64,000 bases of DNA, taken from the NCBI RefSeq assembly GCF_001625215.2, contig NC_030385.2:35675598-35739597 (forward strand), read 5' to 3'. Below the pieces are notes generated by a model that saw nothing but the letters and a program-made list of their open reading frames with translations, was not told the DNA's origin and made no database searches. The translations under genes and the position numbers were made by a program. Below are positions 45,697-57,021 of the stretch, piece by piece. The stretch comes from Daucus carota subsp. sativus. Taxonomy: Eukaryota; Streptophyta; Magnoliopsida; Apiales; Apiaceae. Within the stretch, counting starts at the first letter, position 1. Every line of letters begins with the position of its first letter.

Positions 45697-46714
45697 TTAG
45701 ACAACGTTCCTTAATGAATTTCCTGCTCCCTGGAAGAAGAAATAAGAGAGGATAAAATCAGCAACGAAGATACCGACGAGAGAAATTACAACAGCAGAAG
45801 TCGTTGATTCTCCAACACCTTTGGCACCCTCTGAAGTAGTGATCCCCCAACCGCAGCTAACAATGGATATAATCAAGCCAAAAACTAGGGACTTGAGCAT
45901 TGCACTAATTATATCCCACGAAGAGAGAGCTCTCCGAGCAGAATCCAAAATTATGTTTATGCTGATCCCGTAAACACCATCAGCGAGGAGAGCACTTGCT
46001 GACATTCCTACTGTAAAGCACAGTAGAGTAAGTAATGGCAGAGTAATACATGAAGCAATCACTCTCGGGGTCACCATGTAATCAACAGGATTAGCACCAA
46101 GAACCCTTAGTGTGTCGGTTTGCTCTGACACTTGCATAGTTCCCAGCTCTGCAGCAAATGCACTGCCAATACGCCCTGCAATGACTATTGATGTGATCAC
46201 AGGACTCAACTCCCTCGCAAAGGCAAGGGCCAAGACACCACCAATAGATCTGTTTAATCCTAGTCTTGTGAATTCTCTCACAAACTGGATAGCGAAGGCC
46301 ATCCCAACAAAAGTAGCAGTTAACAAACAGACTCCAACTGATTTTGGACCGACTCTTTCCAGTTGCTGGAGTGTATTCTTCCAGTGGACTTTGCCCTTCA
46401 AAATCCTGATAATGACCTGCCCTGCAAGAATAAAGACTGATAATGCCCTCCACAAGTGCCTTGGGGGTGACCATCCACTTAACCATGTATCTGCTTCATT
46501 CTGTAAAGTTTGGCTTGTGATTATATGTTCCTCAGCGACAGATAAAGCAGGCTTTCCATCATCTGCGTTGGAGATTGCAGATAACCTTGTTGGCCGAAGA
46601 GGAATATTAAGTTTACAGGTTTGGATTCCTCTGGTATCACCTACTCTCAGTGACTTGGGGGATTTTAACTTTATCCAACCACCCTGTTTGATAGAGGTAC
46701 CTCCACGGTGAGCA
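45697..46714 (-). pseudogene. TGD1: TGD1 permease, left copy: intact exon 2 without exon 1
   Basis: Exon 2 encodes the whole mature MlaE-type permease, identical in protein sequence to the right copy; one silent difference was seen (GCA/GCT, near 46572). The acceptor GCTCAG is intact. Homology to the right copy continues only to about 46956 inside intron 1, then gives way to MITE sequence and block B copy 3. The exon-1 start codon, transit-peptide start and promoter are therefore absent. The exon has no in-frame ATG at its beginning. Either it is a silent 5'-truncated duplicate, or it is transcribed from something new upstream. No decay in 1018 nt means that the copy or a conversion event is very recent. 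Confidence 0.85.
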
Positions 46715-46956
46715 CTGAGCACAGCAATCAGACACTCATTAGTTTAGCACACTTAATTAACTTAAAGTTCATGATGATATGGAACTACACTAAAAAAATT
46801 GAAAGACTAGAGTAAGAGAGAATATCTATCAACTAAAACATATGATTGCTGCCTCATTGTCTGAACAATAAAAAGCCACTTTTCTTTATACCTTTGTCAA
46901 CTGTTCAAAGGATTATTACATGGGTAAGGTAAGAGGAGCCTCCGCAAGCATGAACT
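46715..46956 (-). other. Partial TGD1 intron 1, left copy
   Basis: Aligns with 56580-56822 with rising divergence (indels near 46790 and 46870) up to AGCCTCCGCAAGCATGAA, where homology stops. Confidence 0.8.
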
Positions 46957-46960
46957 CAAA

Positions 46961-47099
46961 TATTAATAACATACTATTTTTAAAATATAGCCAATACCAT
47001 TGAAGTACAATGTCTTACAGGTTCGGCAAATTTTACATAATGTCTTACAGATGCAATTTAGCCAACGATTATAGCCAACACCGTTGGAGATGCTCTAAC
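46961..47099. mobile_element. Partial inverted MITE copy forming a foldback
   Basis: This 139-bp stretch is the inverse of 47132-47288, separated by a 32-nt loop. It ends GGAGATGCTCTAA, the same terminus as the neighbouring MITE, so it is a second copy in opposite orientation. A transcript could form a hairpin of about 140 bp. Confidence 0.75.
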
Positions 47100-47134
47100 A
47101 AAGTAATTAAATGGAGCTGCTCAAGCTGCTCTTA

Positions 47135-47524
47135 GAGCATCTCCAACGGTGTTGGCTATAATCGTTGGCTAAATTGAACCTGTAAGACATTATGTAATAT
47201 TTGCTGAACCTGTAAGACTTGTACTTTAATGGTATTGGCTATAGTGGTTGGCTATAATTTAAAAATAGAATGTTATTAATATTTTAGTTTGTTAAAATAG
47301 AATATATCAGTTTAATATGGTAATAAATGATGTGCAATCATCCTACAGATTTCTTACAGACCTGTAGAGGTTCGACAAATATAGTCATCATAAGAGGTTG
47401 GCTAAAATTATAGACAACAGGTTCACGTGGTTGGAGTATGATTTTTTCAACGGGTTGGCTAAAGTTTATATTTGGAATGCCAACTCACATTTTAGCCAAG
47501 GAGTTTGTATGGTTGGAGATACTC
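47135..47524. mobile_element. 390-bp PIF/Harbinger-type MITE
   Basis: Starts GAGCATCTCCAACGG and ends GGTTGGAGATACTC, flanked by TTA (47132-47134, 47525-47527). It separates the truncated TGD1 intron from block B copy 3. Confidence 0.8.
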
Positions 47525-47710
47525 TTAGCCAGTTCCTGGTTTCATTTTGTAGTTTTTATAACTTTTTTGTATAATTTTTTATTGTTTTAAATAAATATTT
47601 TATTACTTAAAAGGTTGACAAAACTCATCCATTTTCTCAATAAAACCAGTTTTTGTATAGTGTCACGCATATGGGGGACCCCAAAATTATGGGATTTGGG
47701 CTTACCATTA

Positions 47711-48106
47711 GAGCAAGTCCAATAGGTTACCTATATGATGTCCTAAACTCACATTTAAGTAATGTGTCAATAAAAATGCACTTCAACACTATCCTAGTGC
47801 TATCATAAATCACTAGCACAACCTTAATTCTCCTAGCCATTACCTATTTATAAGTAACCCCTAGCCATTACCTATTTAATATTTATAAATAAAATAATCA
47901 TCTCTCTCCTTCTTTCTTTGTTTTTTCCCTCCTTTTCCCATTCTCTCTCTCAAAATTATTATTAAAATAATCTTAAGAGAACAAATATAGGGATTGTTAT
48001 TGGAGTTGACACTAAAAGTAGATTACCTAAATCACTAAGACTCACTAGGATTCATTATTATATATTATTAATAAGTAATGAGATAGGTAACCTATTGGAC
48101 TTGCTC
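47711..48106. mobile_element. 396-bp PIF/Harbinger-type MITE
   Basis: Inverted ends GAGCAAGTCCAATAGGTTAC and GTAACCTATTGGACTTGCTC with TTA on both sides (47708-47710, 48107-48109). The empty site with one TTA is visible at 19294 (CCATTAAAGATAC). Confidence 0.93.
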
Positions 48107-48230
48107 TTAAAGATACTATAAGCTCAAACAGGTATATTAAGTGTAGGCAAAACTAGCCTTATCAATTTCAAAAGCAGGTTTTTCGGAATATTGGCCGGTG
48201 AGTAAAAAAAGTTAAAAGACTGTAGCAGAC

Positions 48231-48366
48231 AATGGGACCGTTGTGTTTGGAAAAGAAGTAGACTGTAGCTAACATTCTCATCTTCTTAAAAGTGCTTCTT
48301 CTTATTTACATAAACGGGTCAAAAGAAACAGAAGCCACAGCTTCTGCTTCTGTCAAACAAACAGCC
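48231..48366. mobile_element. ~136-bp hAT-like MITE
   Basis: Absent at 20040 and 37568. Ends GGGACCGTTGTGTTTGG and CAAACAAACAGCCCC are imperfect inverted repeats. The target duplication is not clear. Confidence 0.6.
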
Positions 48367-49226
48367 CCAATATAATTGGAAATGGAGCTACGACCAAAAT
48401 AAAGACTTCTGGAAAAAATTGGATCAGAGTAGCATCTTGTTTAAAAATGGATACGGAGGTAACAAAGCTATGCCTCAGAATAAAATTTGATCTCTGATTA
48501 ATTGCAAAAACAGACAAGAATATGAATCAGGTGTAGGCAGCAATGCAATACAATGAAGCATCTATTATATGCGCCTACCATGTATACTGAGACAATGCAA
48601 TCCTGAGATAAGTATATAAACTGCAAATGAGATCGGGATAGTATTTGGCTTTTGCTGCTGACTTGGAAGGGCGCTAAATATTTGACATTTGACGATGGTG
48701 ATTAGTAACTGGAACTGGTTTAATATTCATCAACACCAAAGCCTTGTGAGGGACTTAACACGCATATAATGATTTTGAATCACACGTATTGTGTATTAAT
48801 GAGAGAGCAAACTTATAGCGGTACATCAAGGGTTATGTGGTTGTTCAATTGATAAGCTCCACGTAAGGAGAACCAAGGACAAGAACCTTTTTCAAAAATC
48901 ACAGACCTTTTTTCGTTTTCTGATTCAGTTGTGTAGTTATCTAGTCGAATGAGATCAAACTTCATATAACTAATCCTTGTATATCCATCTATTAGTAGGA
49001 TCCTGAGGATGTCCAAGCGGATCCTCTTGTGGTTTTGTCGTTTCAGTATTTAGCACATGAAAGTGAATTTGATCCACTAACAAACTTGATTTGGACTAAA
49101 GTACTAAAAAACCATCCATTTGATACAATATCATTACAATGTGTGTGTAGCAAACTAATGTATATTAACAATGCAACTTCAACATCTGATAGTTTTCTTA
49201 CATTCTTATATACAATTGTACATTAA

Positions 49227-50953
49227 GAGGTGCGGATTAAGAAAGATACATTTAGTTTAAATATAAAAGTCGATCCCAAAGGCCACTGGTCTCTGCATTT
49301 TCTGATTCTTCTATATGATTATGTTCCTGCTGCTGCTCCAATCCATTCCCCATTTTTTTGTTTAAATATACTTCCCTCTGATCCTGAAGATGGTGCTTCT
49401 TTTCTTCAACAGCTTCATCTTAGCATGTTCTGAATGAGTTAATGTCATCTCTTTGACATGCGTGAGCACATATATATACCTTCAACAGAAGACATAATAA
49501 TCGAAATAATGGTTAATATGAATAATGGCTTCACATACAGTACTTGCAAACTTGAAAAAGATTTAAGAAAAGTTCTTAGTTTAAATATAAACGTATTTGT
49601 TTTGTTGTAACTTCCTGTTTGAATGCAAGACTTGACAAAATATTTGAGTACTGCTATACTTTATTAAACTTGGTAAAAAAGAAAGGAAAATTTTATTTTT
49701 ATTGGTATCCTATAAGTTAACTGTAAATTATAAAGTAGCATACCGCATCCGAATCATGATAGTTGATTTTCATCATCAATCTCCACATCCAGGTTGGGAG
49801 GAAGAAGCCATCAAATGATGGTTGCGCAACTCCACTGCACGGTTGAAGTGTTTGCTCTGTGGATGTAATTGAATATAAATATTCATATATAAATAAATAT
49901 GTAATTAAAAATTAAAACATTCGTTAGGATAGTAAAATTTACCAGAATAGTCACCGAGATATTGCGCATGTGTTGAGCTGATTCCAAACCTATTACATTA
50001 GTCGAATAAAAACATTGGGTTAAATTTATTATCTGTGGAATGATGACAAATAAAATTAATTTAGTAATAATATGTATCCAAAAATTACCATCTTTTGTGG
50101 TAACACTGCTTCGGCGTAATTGGGCAGGTTTATTTTGGAGCATTATCTTCATTGTTTCCTGTAATTATTTTATTAACACGATAAATATAATAAGAAAGAA
50201 TTTAAATGATATTGAAAATTTTAATATTTCATATCATTTTGAATAAATAATTACGATAAAATGATATTAAATTATAAAATTATAATTAGCAATATTGTCT
50301 AGATCATTCAAGATTGAGACTTCAAAAAAAAAAAAGATCATTCAAGATTGAATAACATCTTAATTTACTATTTATATTTTTTGAATACATTATTATCATT
50401 CAATAATATGTAAACGAAATCTCGTAATTAAAAGAGAATACACATCACCAATGTTAATTAGAATTATAACAAAAGGTAGAGATTATAAGAATATGATAAT
50501 AAAGAAAATAACATACCATATTTGTTGCAAGGGCCGCATAGATAATAATAACATGATTTGATATCATGCCTAAATAATTAGAGGGACGCATATGTATGTG
50601 TGTAGAATTTCTCTTTCTGGGTGTGTATAATTTTTGTGATTGGATCGTGATGGATGTATAATTTACTTGCCCGTATAACAGTACGTAAAAATCTCTCCGC
50701 ATCATTTGGGAGTAAAAATTGCTTGCCTTGATATATATATTATAACATGTTCATCTGACAATGGAGAGAAAAAAATAAATTAATATATTTAATCTAACTC
50801 TTTCAAATATGTAAAATATTGAAAAATTAAATAAACGATATGTGATAATAAAATGCTTGTACTTGAGTGTCTATATGTAAAAAATTTATATCTCACTCCT
50901 TGTGAACTCTGAAATTTGCATATAATAATTTATGTTCCCCTTTCATTATATAC
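49227..50953 (-). pseudogene. Unrecognised spliced small gene in block C, copy 3
   Basis: TATA box at 50942-50953. Block two (50154-50091) is one nucleotide longer than in copies 1 and 2, which gives the most protein-like reading of the family: ...RSSVTTKDG, then LESAQHMRNISVTIL from the 47-nt exon, then SKHFNRAVELRNHHLMASSS, ending QPGCGD and stop. All introns have GT-AG. The distal piece (49430-49227) is frameshifted relative to copy 1. No family recognised. Confidence 0.4.
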
Positions 50954-51589
50954 CCGATTGAAGATGCCATCTAAAGATCTAGGACGTTCGTTTTTGTTTT
51001 GTCTGAACGGACAAGATTAAAACCGCCCATAGTTTTGCACGCCCACAAGATTAAAACCGCCCATTGTTTTGCAACGCTCACAGTTTTGTAACTTCCGTTG
51101 TTTTTTATTTTAACATGTAAAAATCACCCTCTTTTTCTGTTGCGAGTTTTGGATTTTGAATATTAAAAATAATATATGTTTTGGTGTTTTTTCCATTTAA
51201 GTCTGTCCAACATTTTCAAAATTAATCAATATCATTTTTTCAAAAATAATATATTCAACATATAATCTGAACCTGTATCATGAATAAATTATATTGGTGC
51301 ATTGTTGGATCAAGTATTCTTAGTAAAATTTCTAGCAATTGGATAAACAACTCCACTGGGGAAGCAGAATCAGTCTCCTTAGTGTTGAAGTTGACACAGA
51401 AGAAGAAGCATGTCGGCAGGATCAGACGTGTTTACCCACCAGTCATAGTTTTGATTCTATGAATTATATATCAAGGCAACCAGAAAACAGAGAAAGATCA
51501 AAAGAATCCAACAAAGACAATGATCCATGGTTTAATTTTAGAGAAAGCAAAACATACCATTCAAAAGAAAACTGACTGTTATTTGATTG

Positions 51590-51692
51590 TAGAACTTCAA
51601 GGCTTCCGTTTCATACGGGATTGTGTCATTGTCAACTTCTGCTTCATATTTTTATGTTTGGCTTGTGATTGTAAGTTCCTCAGGCACTAACT
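51590..51692 (-). pseudogene. TGD1 fragment in block C, copy 3
   Basis: Same remnant as at 27460, with further changes (AATATAAAAAC in place of the QTLQYE codons region). It is no longer a clean frame. Confidence 0.5.
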
Positions 51693-52440
51693 ATTGAGAA
51701 ACTTATAAAACGACTTTTATCAGTTTCTAAAGAAATGACAAACTACAACTAACTATAGTTTTTATATTGAGAATTATTAAATCATAGCCACTGCTAGATT
51801 ACTATGCTCCTACTCTCATTCACGGCTAGGATCGTTTACGAGTATAATTCTCATGTCTCTAAACTCAGTGAAATGTGGAAACCAGTGAAATTCAAAGTAA
51901 TTAATCAGAGAAATAACACATTGGTCTTTGGTCCAGGATCAGCGTCTACTCAAAGAATCTCAAGGCTATGTTTATTACGGGCCGACTTGTTCTAATTTTC
52001 ACTACAAGTAACTATGTAATCCCAAACCAAATCTTGAGATGGGACTATTTTGTCTCACTTTACCGTGCTAATGACAATTAATCCTAAACCAAAACTTATG
52101 AATTGTTTGAATTTCAACAATTATTAGCATGTCACGTACAGGGAATGAGATTAGAACAGAAAGTCCTATACAAACAACCGAAGTCTGTTGCTGATCAGTT
52201 CTTAGTTCCATGAAGGAGTTGAAATTGCCATGTTGTCGATCCAACTTGTGAGTTACTTAAGAAATGCTGAGCATGGTAGCAATATTCTTAAAATTGATTT
52301 AAAAAAGATCTTTGCATTGCAGATAAACACGATTACAAACTCATAAGCTAGAATGTAAAGTGTCTGCAAAAGTAGCCTGATTCATTGCAAAAGAAGGTTT
52401 TTGAGAACATTGGCTAGTGATTGAAAAAGTTTAAACACTA

Positions 52441-55400
52441 GATATATATATTAGGCGAAGGCAATATGATTGGAATTGAGCTATGACCAAAAGAAAGGTT
52501 TTTGGAAAAAATTGGAATAGAGTAGTGTCTTGCTTGAATATGGATACGGAGTTTCCGAATTCCAATCCCGAGTCAGGCTCCGGCCGACGTGACCGGTTCG
52601 CAGGTGGGGCGGTTATTTTATTTAATCAAATTTTAATAATTTTATACTTTAATTTAGTTTAATCAAATATTTTTATTTTTTCATTAAAAGAGTACAGTAC
52701 CTCATATAAATTTAATTAAATTAAAATGTATTTGACAAAAAATTTGAAAGGACCCTTTTTTCACAAAAACGGAAACAATCACATTGATACAATAAAAATA
52801 AAAAACAAACAAATTAAATTATAAAAAAACCAAACAAATTGATCATCCTTTCTCCATTACTATACACCATGCAAGTTGCAACATCACTTTGCATTGAACA
52901 CACATCATGCAAAGTGTTTTTATTATCTGAGTTTCTCTTGCTGTTATAATATCAACAGTATAATTAATATTATAATATTAATTAACAATAGATATTAACG
53001 TATAAATTTATAACGGTTAAGTCTACTCTTCTATATAAACAAGTAACGTATCTTATTTGTTGTATTCTTCACTTATCAAACATTGCCTATTGATCTAATA
53101 TTCAAAATTTATATGAATTTTTTTGTCAAAAGATGAATCCAAATAACCCCACCGACAAATTCTTAAAATCCTGGATCCCGATTTCTATCTATATTCAAAT
53201 TCCAAGTTCATTATATAATTTTTAATCACTTAATTTGATTATTAAACTATTAACATTATTTAATTAAACAAAAGTTTAATTATAAAATATCATTTTATTA
53301 CAATCATATGTACAATAATAATAAAATGGTTCCTTTGGGAAGTGACTTACAAAAAATCTCCAGTGCTCCTAAATCATTACTTAAAAAATAATACATGATT
53401 CCTAATAAATTAATATATTAAAAGAAGAGGATTCATATAAAAAATTCCATGTGATACTCGAGAAGTCCCAACAAGAAGTTGTCGGCATCAGCAGCTCCAT
53501 ATAATCCTTCGCCAACACCAAATATTATAAACTCTCTGCAATATGTGTAACTAGCGGTCCCTTTCATCCCAATCATTTTGCATGGCAACGCATCAGTACC
53601 CCTAGCCCTAATACACCAGAATATACAATTATTTTCTAGTTCTGTATCATTATTTTTTGCTGCTATGTGGATGTAAATAAATATAAATATTTATATTTAT
53701 ATATAAATAAATGTGCAATTAAAATATCCATCGGGATAATAAAATTTACCAAAATACCCACCGAGCTCTTGCGCAGGTGTACGGCTAAGTTCAGACCTAT
53801 TATAGTAGTTGAAGAACATTGATATATTGGGTTAGATTTTTTATGTGCGAAATGATCGACACAAAAACTAATTAACAATATGTATCCCAAAGTTACCGTG
53901 TTTTGTTGTAATACTGGACCGCCGCAATTTGGACGGATTTATTGTGGAGCATTTTCTTCATTATTTCCTGTAATTATTTTATCACCACGATGAATTTAAT
54001 AAGAAAATTGTAAATGATACAGAAACTGTGAATATTTGATATCATTTAGAATAAATAATTACAACTAATGAGATTAAATTATAAAATTTAATTAGAGATT
54101 TTGTAAGCATATATGGATCTTTCAAGATCGAATAAGATCTAAACTTCTTACTTATATTTTTTAACACGTTTATTTTCATTCAAGATTATTAACTTGAAAT
54201 CTCGTAACTAAAAGAGAATACACTTTTCTAATTAGAATTATAAGATAAGGTAGAGATTATAAGAATAACATAACTAAGAAAAAAACATACCAGATTTGTT
54301 ATAACAACCGCATAGATGATAATAATGATCTGATATCATGAGTAAATAACTATGGGCATGAATGTGTATGTGTGTAGAATTCCCTTTCTCGGTGTGTACA
54401 ACTCTTGTGATTGCAACGTTTTTGTTTTTAGATCTCTCATTGATACATGAAAGTATAAATTACTTGCCTGAATATACATGAAAACACGTTACAATCTCTC
54501 AGCATAAATTACTTGTCCTGATATATATCAGGACATGATAATCTGACGAGTAGAAAGAGAAAAAATGAATATATATATATAAGTATGTAATTCTTAAAAA
54601 ATATGTAAAATATTGACAAAAACGATAGAAGATATATGGTCATAAAATGTTTGCAGATGCAATTTTTTTAATAGCTTCACTCCTTCTAAACTCTAGAATT
54701 TTTTGTAATAACATGATTATGTTCGCTCTTTCATTATATAGCCCATTGACGATGGTATCTAAAAATCTCGAACGTCTATTTTTGCTTTGTTTGAATGGTC
54801 AAGATTAAAACCGCCCACAGTTTTACACCGCCCACAAGATTAAAACCGCCCACAGTTTTGCAACGGCCCACAGTTTTGCAACGTCGGCTTTTTTTTTCTA
54901 ATTTTAATAATTAAAAATCACCTTACTTTCTTCAAAAGGCGTATTACAGGACACCCTGCCTACCTAGAATTTTCTACGAACCTGCCGACTAGCTCCATAG
55001 CCAATACATGTAGGTAAATTGGACTAACCGAGTGATAAGACCAGGTGGGTGGGAACTTTCCTGCGATACTCACGGATTGGAACCCGAACTCCTTTCTTCA
55101 AATCAATATCCCGCAGTCTCTTCAACTTGGATGAACGCCCGCAAGCTGGTGAGGTTCGAACCCATGACCCTTTGGATAAAAACCTCCCCACTTTTCTGTT
55201 ACGAGTTTTAGATTTTGAGTATTACTAATAATATGTGTTTTTTCCCCCACTAAACGTATGTTACTAACATACATATGTTAGGAACCGAGACCCATCTATT
55301 TTCCATTTTACGGTCAGTGCAAGAGTTTCATTTGACAAAAAAAATTCTGGGTGGAAGCTAATTTTGGTCTAGTTTATCTCTTACACCATTCCAGTGTAAT

Positions 55401-55536
55401 AAATGGTAAATTAAAATAACAGTGAGTCGGAGATGCTCTCTAACTCTAAATGCCAATAGAAGTCATGTACTCTCTAGCTGTAAATGCATTACAGGATTCT
55501 TCAAAATAGTTCACAAAAGTAAAACACCACAAATTT
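52441..55536. repeat. Block D, copy 3
   Basis: Co-linear with copies 1 and 2. From about 53546 rightward it is nearly identical to 43680-45670. Confidence 0.9.
53430..54742 (-). pseudogene. Unrecognised spliced small gene in block D, copy 3
   Basis: TATA box at 54731-54742. The last block keeps the frame CKMIGMKGTASYTYCREFI and GEGLYGAADADNFLLGLLEY, closely matching copy 1 apart from a one-base change in the tail. The first three blocks are essentially identical to copy 2. No family recognised. Confidence 0.38.
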
Positions 55537-55561
55537 TGTAGTAGAATACATATTTCATGAT

Positions 55562-57021
55562 TTAGACAACGTTCCTTAATGAATTTCCTGCTCCCTGGAA
55601 GAAGAAATAAGAGAGGATAAAATCAGCAACGAAGATACCGACGAGAGAAATTACAACAGCAGAAGTCGTTGATTCTCCAACACCTTTGGCACCCTCTGAA
55701 GTAGTGATCCCCCAACCGCAGCTAACAATGGATATAATCAAGCCAAAAACTAGGGACTTGAGCATTGCACTAATTATATCCCACGAAGAGAGAGCTCTCC
55801 GAGCAGAATCCAAAATTATGTTTATGCTGATCCCGTAAACACCATCAGCGAGGAGAGCACTTGCTGACATTCCTACTGTAAAGCACAGTAGAGTAAGTAA
55901 TGGCAGAGTAATACATGAAGCAATCACTCTCGGGGTCACCATGTAATCAACAGGATTAGCACCAAGAACCCTTAGTGTGTCGGTTTGCTCTGACACTTGC
56001 ATAGTTCCCAGCTCTGCAGCAAATGCACTGCCAATACGCCCTGCAATGACTATTGATGTGATCACAGGACTCAACTCCCTCGCAAAGGCAAGGGCCAAGA
56101 CACCACCAATAGATCTGTTTAATCCTAGTCTTGTGAATTCTCTCACAAACTGGATAGCGAAGGCCATCCCAACAAAAGTAGCAGTTAACAAACAGACTCC
56201 AACTGATTTTGGACCGACTCTTTCCAGTTGCTGGAGTGTATTCTTCCAGTGGACTTTGCCCTTCAAAATCCTGATAATGACCTGCCCTGCAAGAATAAAG
56301 ACTGATAATGCCCTCCACAAGTGCCTTGGGGGTGACCATCCACTTAACCATGTATCTGCTTCATTCTGTAAAGTTTGGCTTGTGATTATATGTTCCTCAG
56401 CGACAGATAAAGCAGGCTTTCCATCATCTGCGTTGGAGATAGCAGATAACCTTGTTGGCCGAAGAGGAATATTAAGTTTACAGGTTTGGATTCCTCTGGT
56501 ATCACCTACTCTCAGTGACTTGGGGGATTTTAACTTTATCCAACCACCCTGTTTGATAGAGGTACCTCCACGGTGAGCACTGAGCACAGCAATCAGACAC
56601 TCATTAGTTTAGCACACTTAATTAACTTAAAGTTCATGATGATATGGAACTACACTAAAAAAAAATTGGAAATAAGAGAGAATATATATCATCAACTAAA
56701 ACATATGATTGCTGCCTCATCGTCTGAACAACAATAAGCCACTTTTTTTTTATACCTTTCTCAACTGTTCAAAGGATTATTACATGGATAAGGTAAGAGG
56801 AGCCTCCACAAGCATGAAAGACAAACGACAGCAGCATAAAGACCACTTGGTCTAAAAATGAAAAATAGCCACTAGATGAATGGATATGCATTCTGTAACA
56901 ACTTTTATTATGTGTTTGTATGTGTACTGTACACACAGACATAAGAAGAGGAGCATGAGAGAATATGCATTAACCTTTTGGGGAAAAGACCAGCAGATTG
57001 AAGAAGGCAGGCTGCTTGCAT
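55562..57021 (-). CDS. TGD1: TGD1, chloroplast inner-envelope lipid-transporter permease, complete
   Basis: Permease subunit (ABCI14 type, MlaE family) of the TGD1-TGD2-TGD3 ABC transporter that brings ER-derived lipids into plastids. Exon 1 is 57021-56975 (MQAACLLQSAGLFPK, donor AAAAG|GTTAATG) and exon 2 is 56579-55562 (acceptor GCTCAG|TGC), joined in frame to give 354 residues, close to the ~350 of Arabidopsis TGD1. The first ~90 residues are Ser/Arg/Lys-rich, as in a transit peptide. Then comes the permease core with about five hydrophobic segments, the conserved FVREFTRLGLNRSIGGVLAL and FARELSPVITSIVIAGRIGS stretches and the coupling region ELGTMQVSEQTDTLRVLGA. It ends FFQGAGNSLRNVV. A GTG at 56587 is not the start; exon 1 supplies the ATG. 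Exon 1 is too short to be noticed without the splice. Confidence 0.93.

Larger units (their letters stand above)
47528..48725. repeat. Block B, copy 3 (5'-shortened)
   Basis: Starts at AGCCAGTTCCTGGTTTCATT, equivalent to 18825 and 37215. It lacks the first ~500 bp of block B and all of block A. It holds two small insertions of its own. Confidence 0.85.
48726..52440. repeat. Block C, copy 3
   Basis: Co-linear with copies 1 and 2. An extra ~230-bp piece near 51840-52080 resembles block A (CAGTGAAATGTGGAAACCAG, GATGGGACTATTT), which copies 1 and 2 have lost here. This supports block A and the C/D spacer being paralogous. Confidence 0.9.

Noticed and set aside
46091-46711. 131-codon (minus) and 199-codon (plus) frames over TGD1, repeated at 55956-56576
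   Set aside because: They are shadows of the TGD1 exon in other frames, with no motif of their own.
45697-46722. TGD1 exon read as a complete 341-residue gene from position 46722
   Set aside because: The first codon there is GTG within the intron/exon boundary. The right copy shows that the true start is in a separate exon at 57021.
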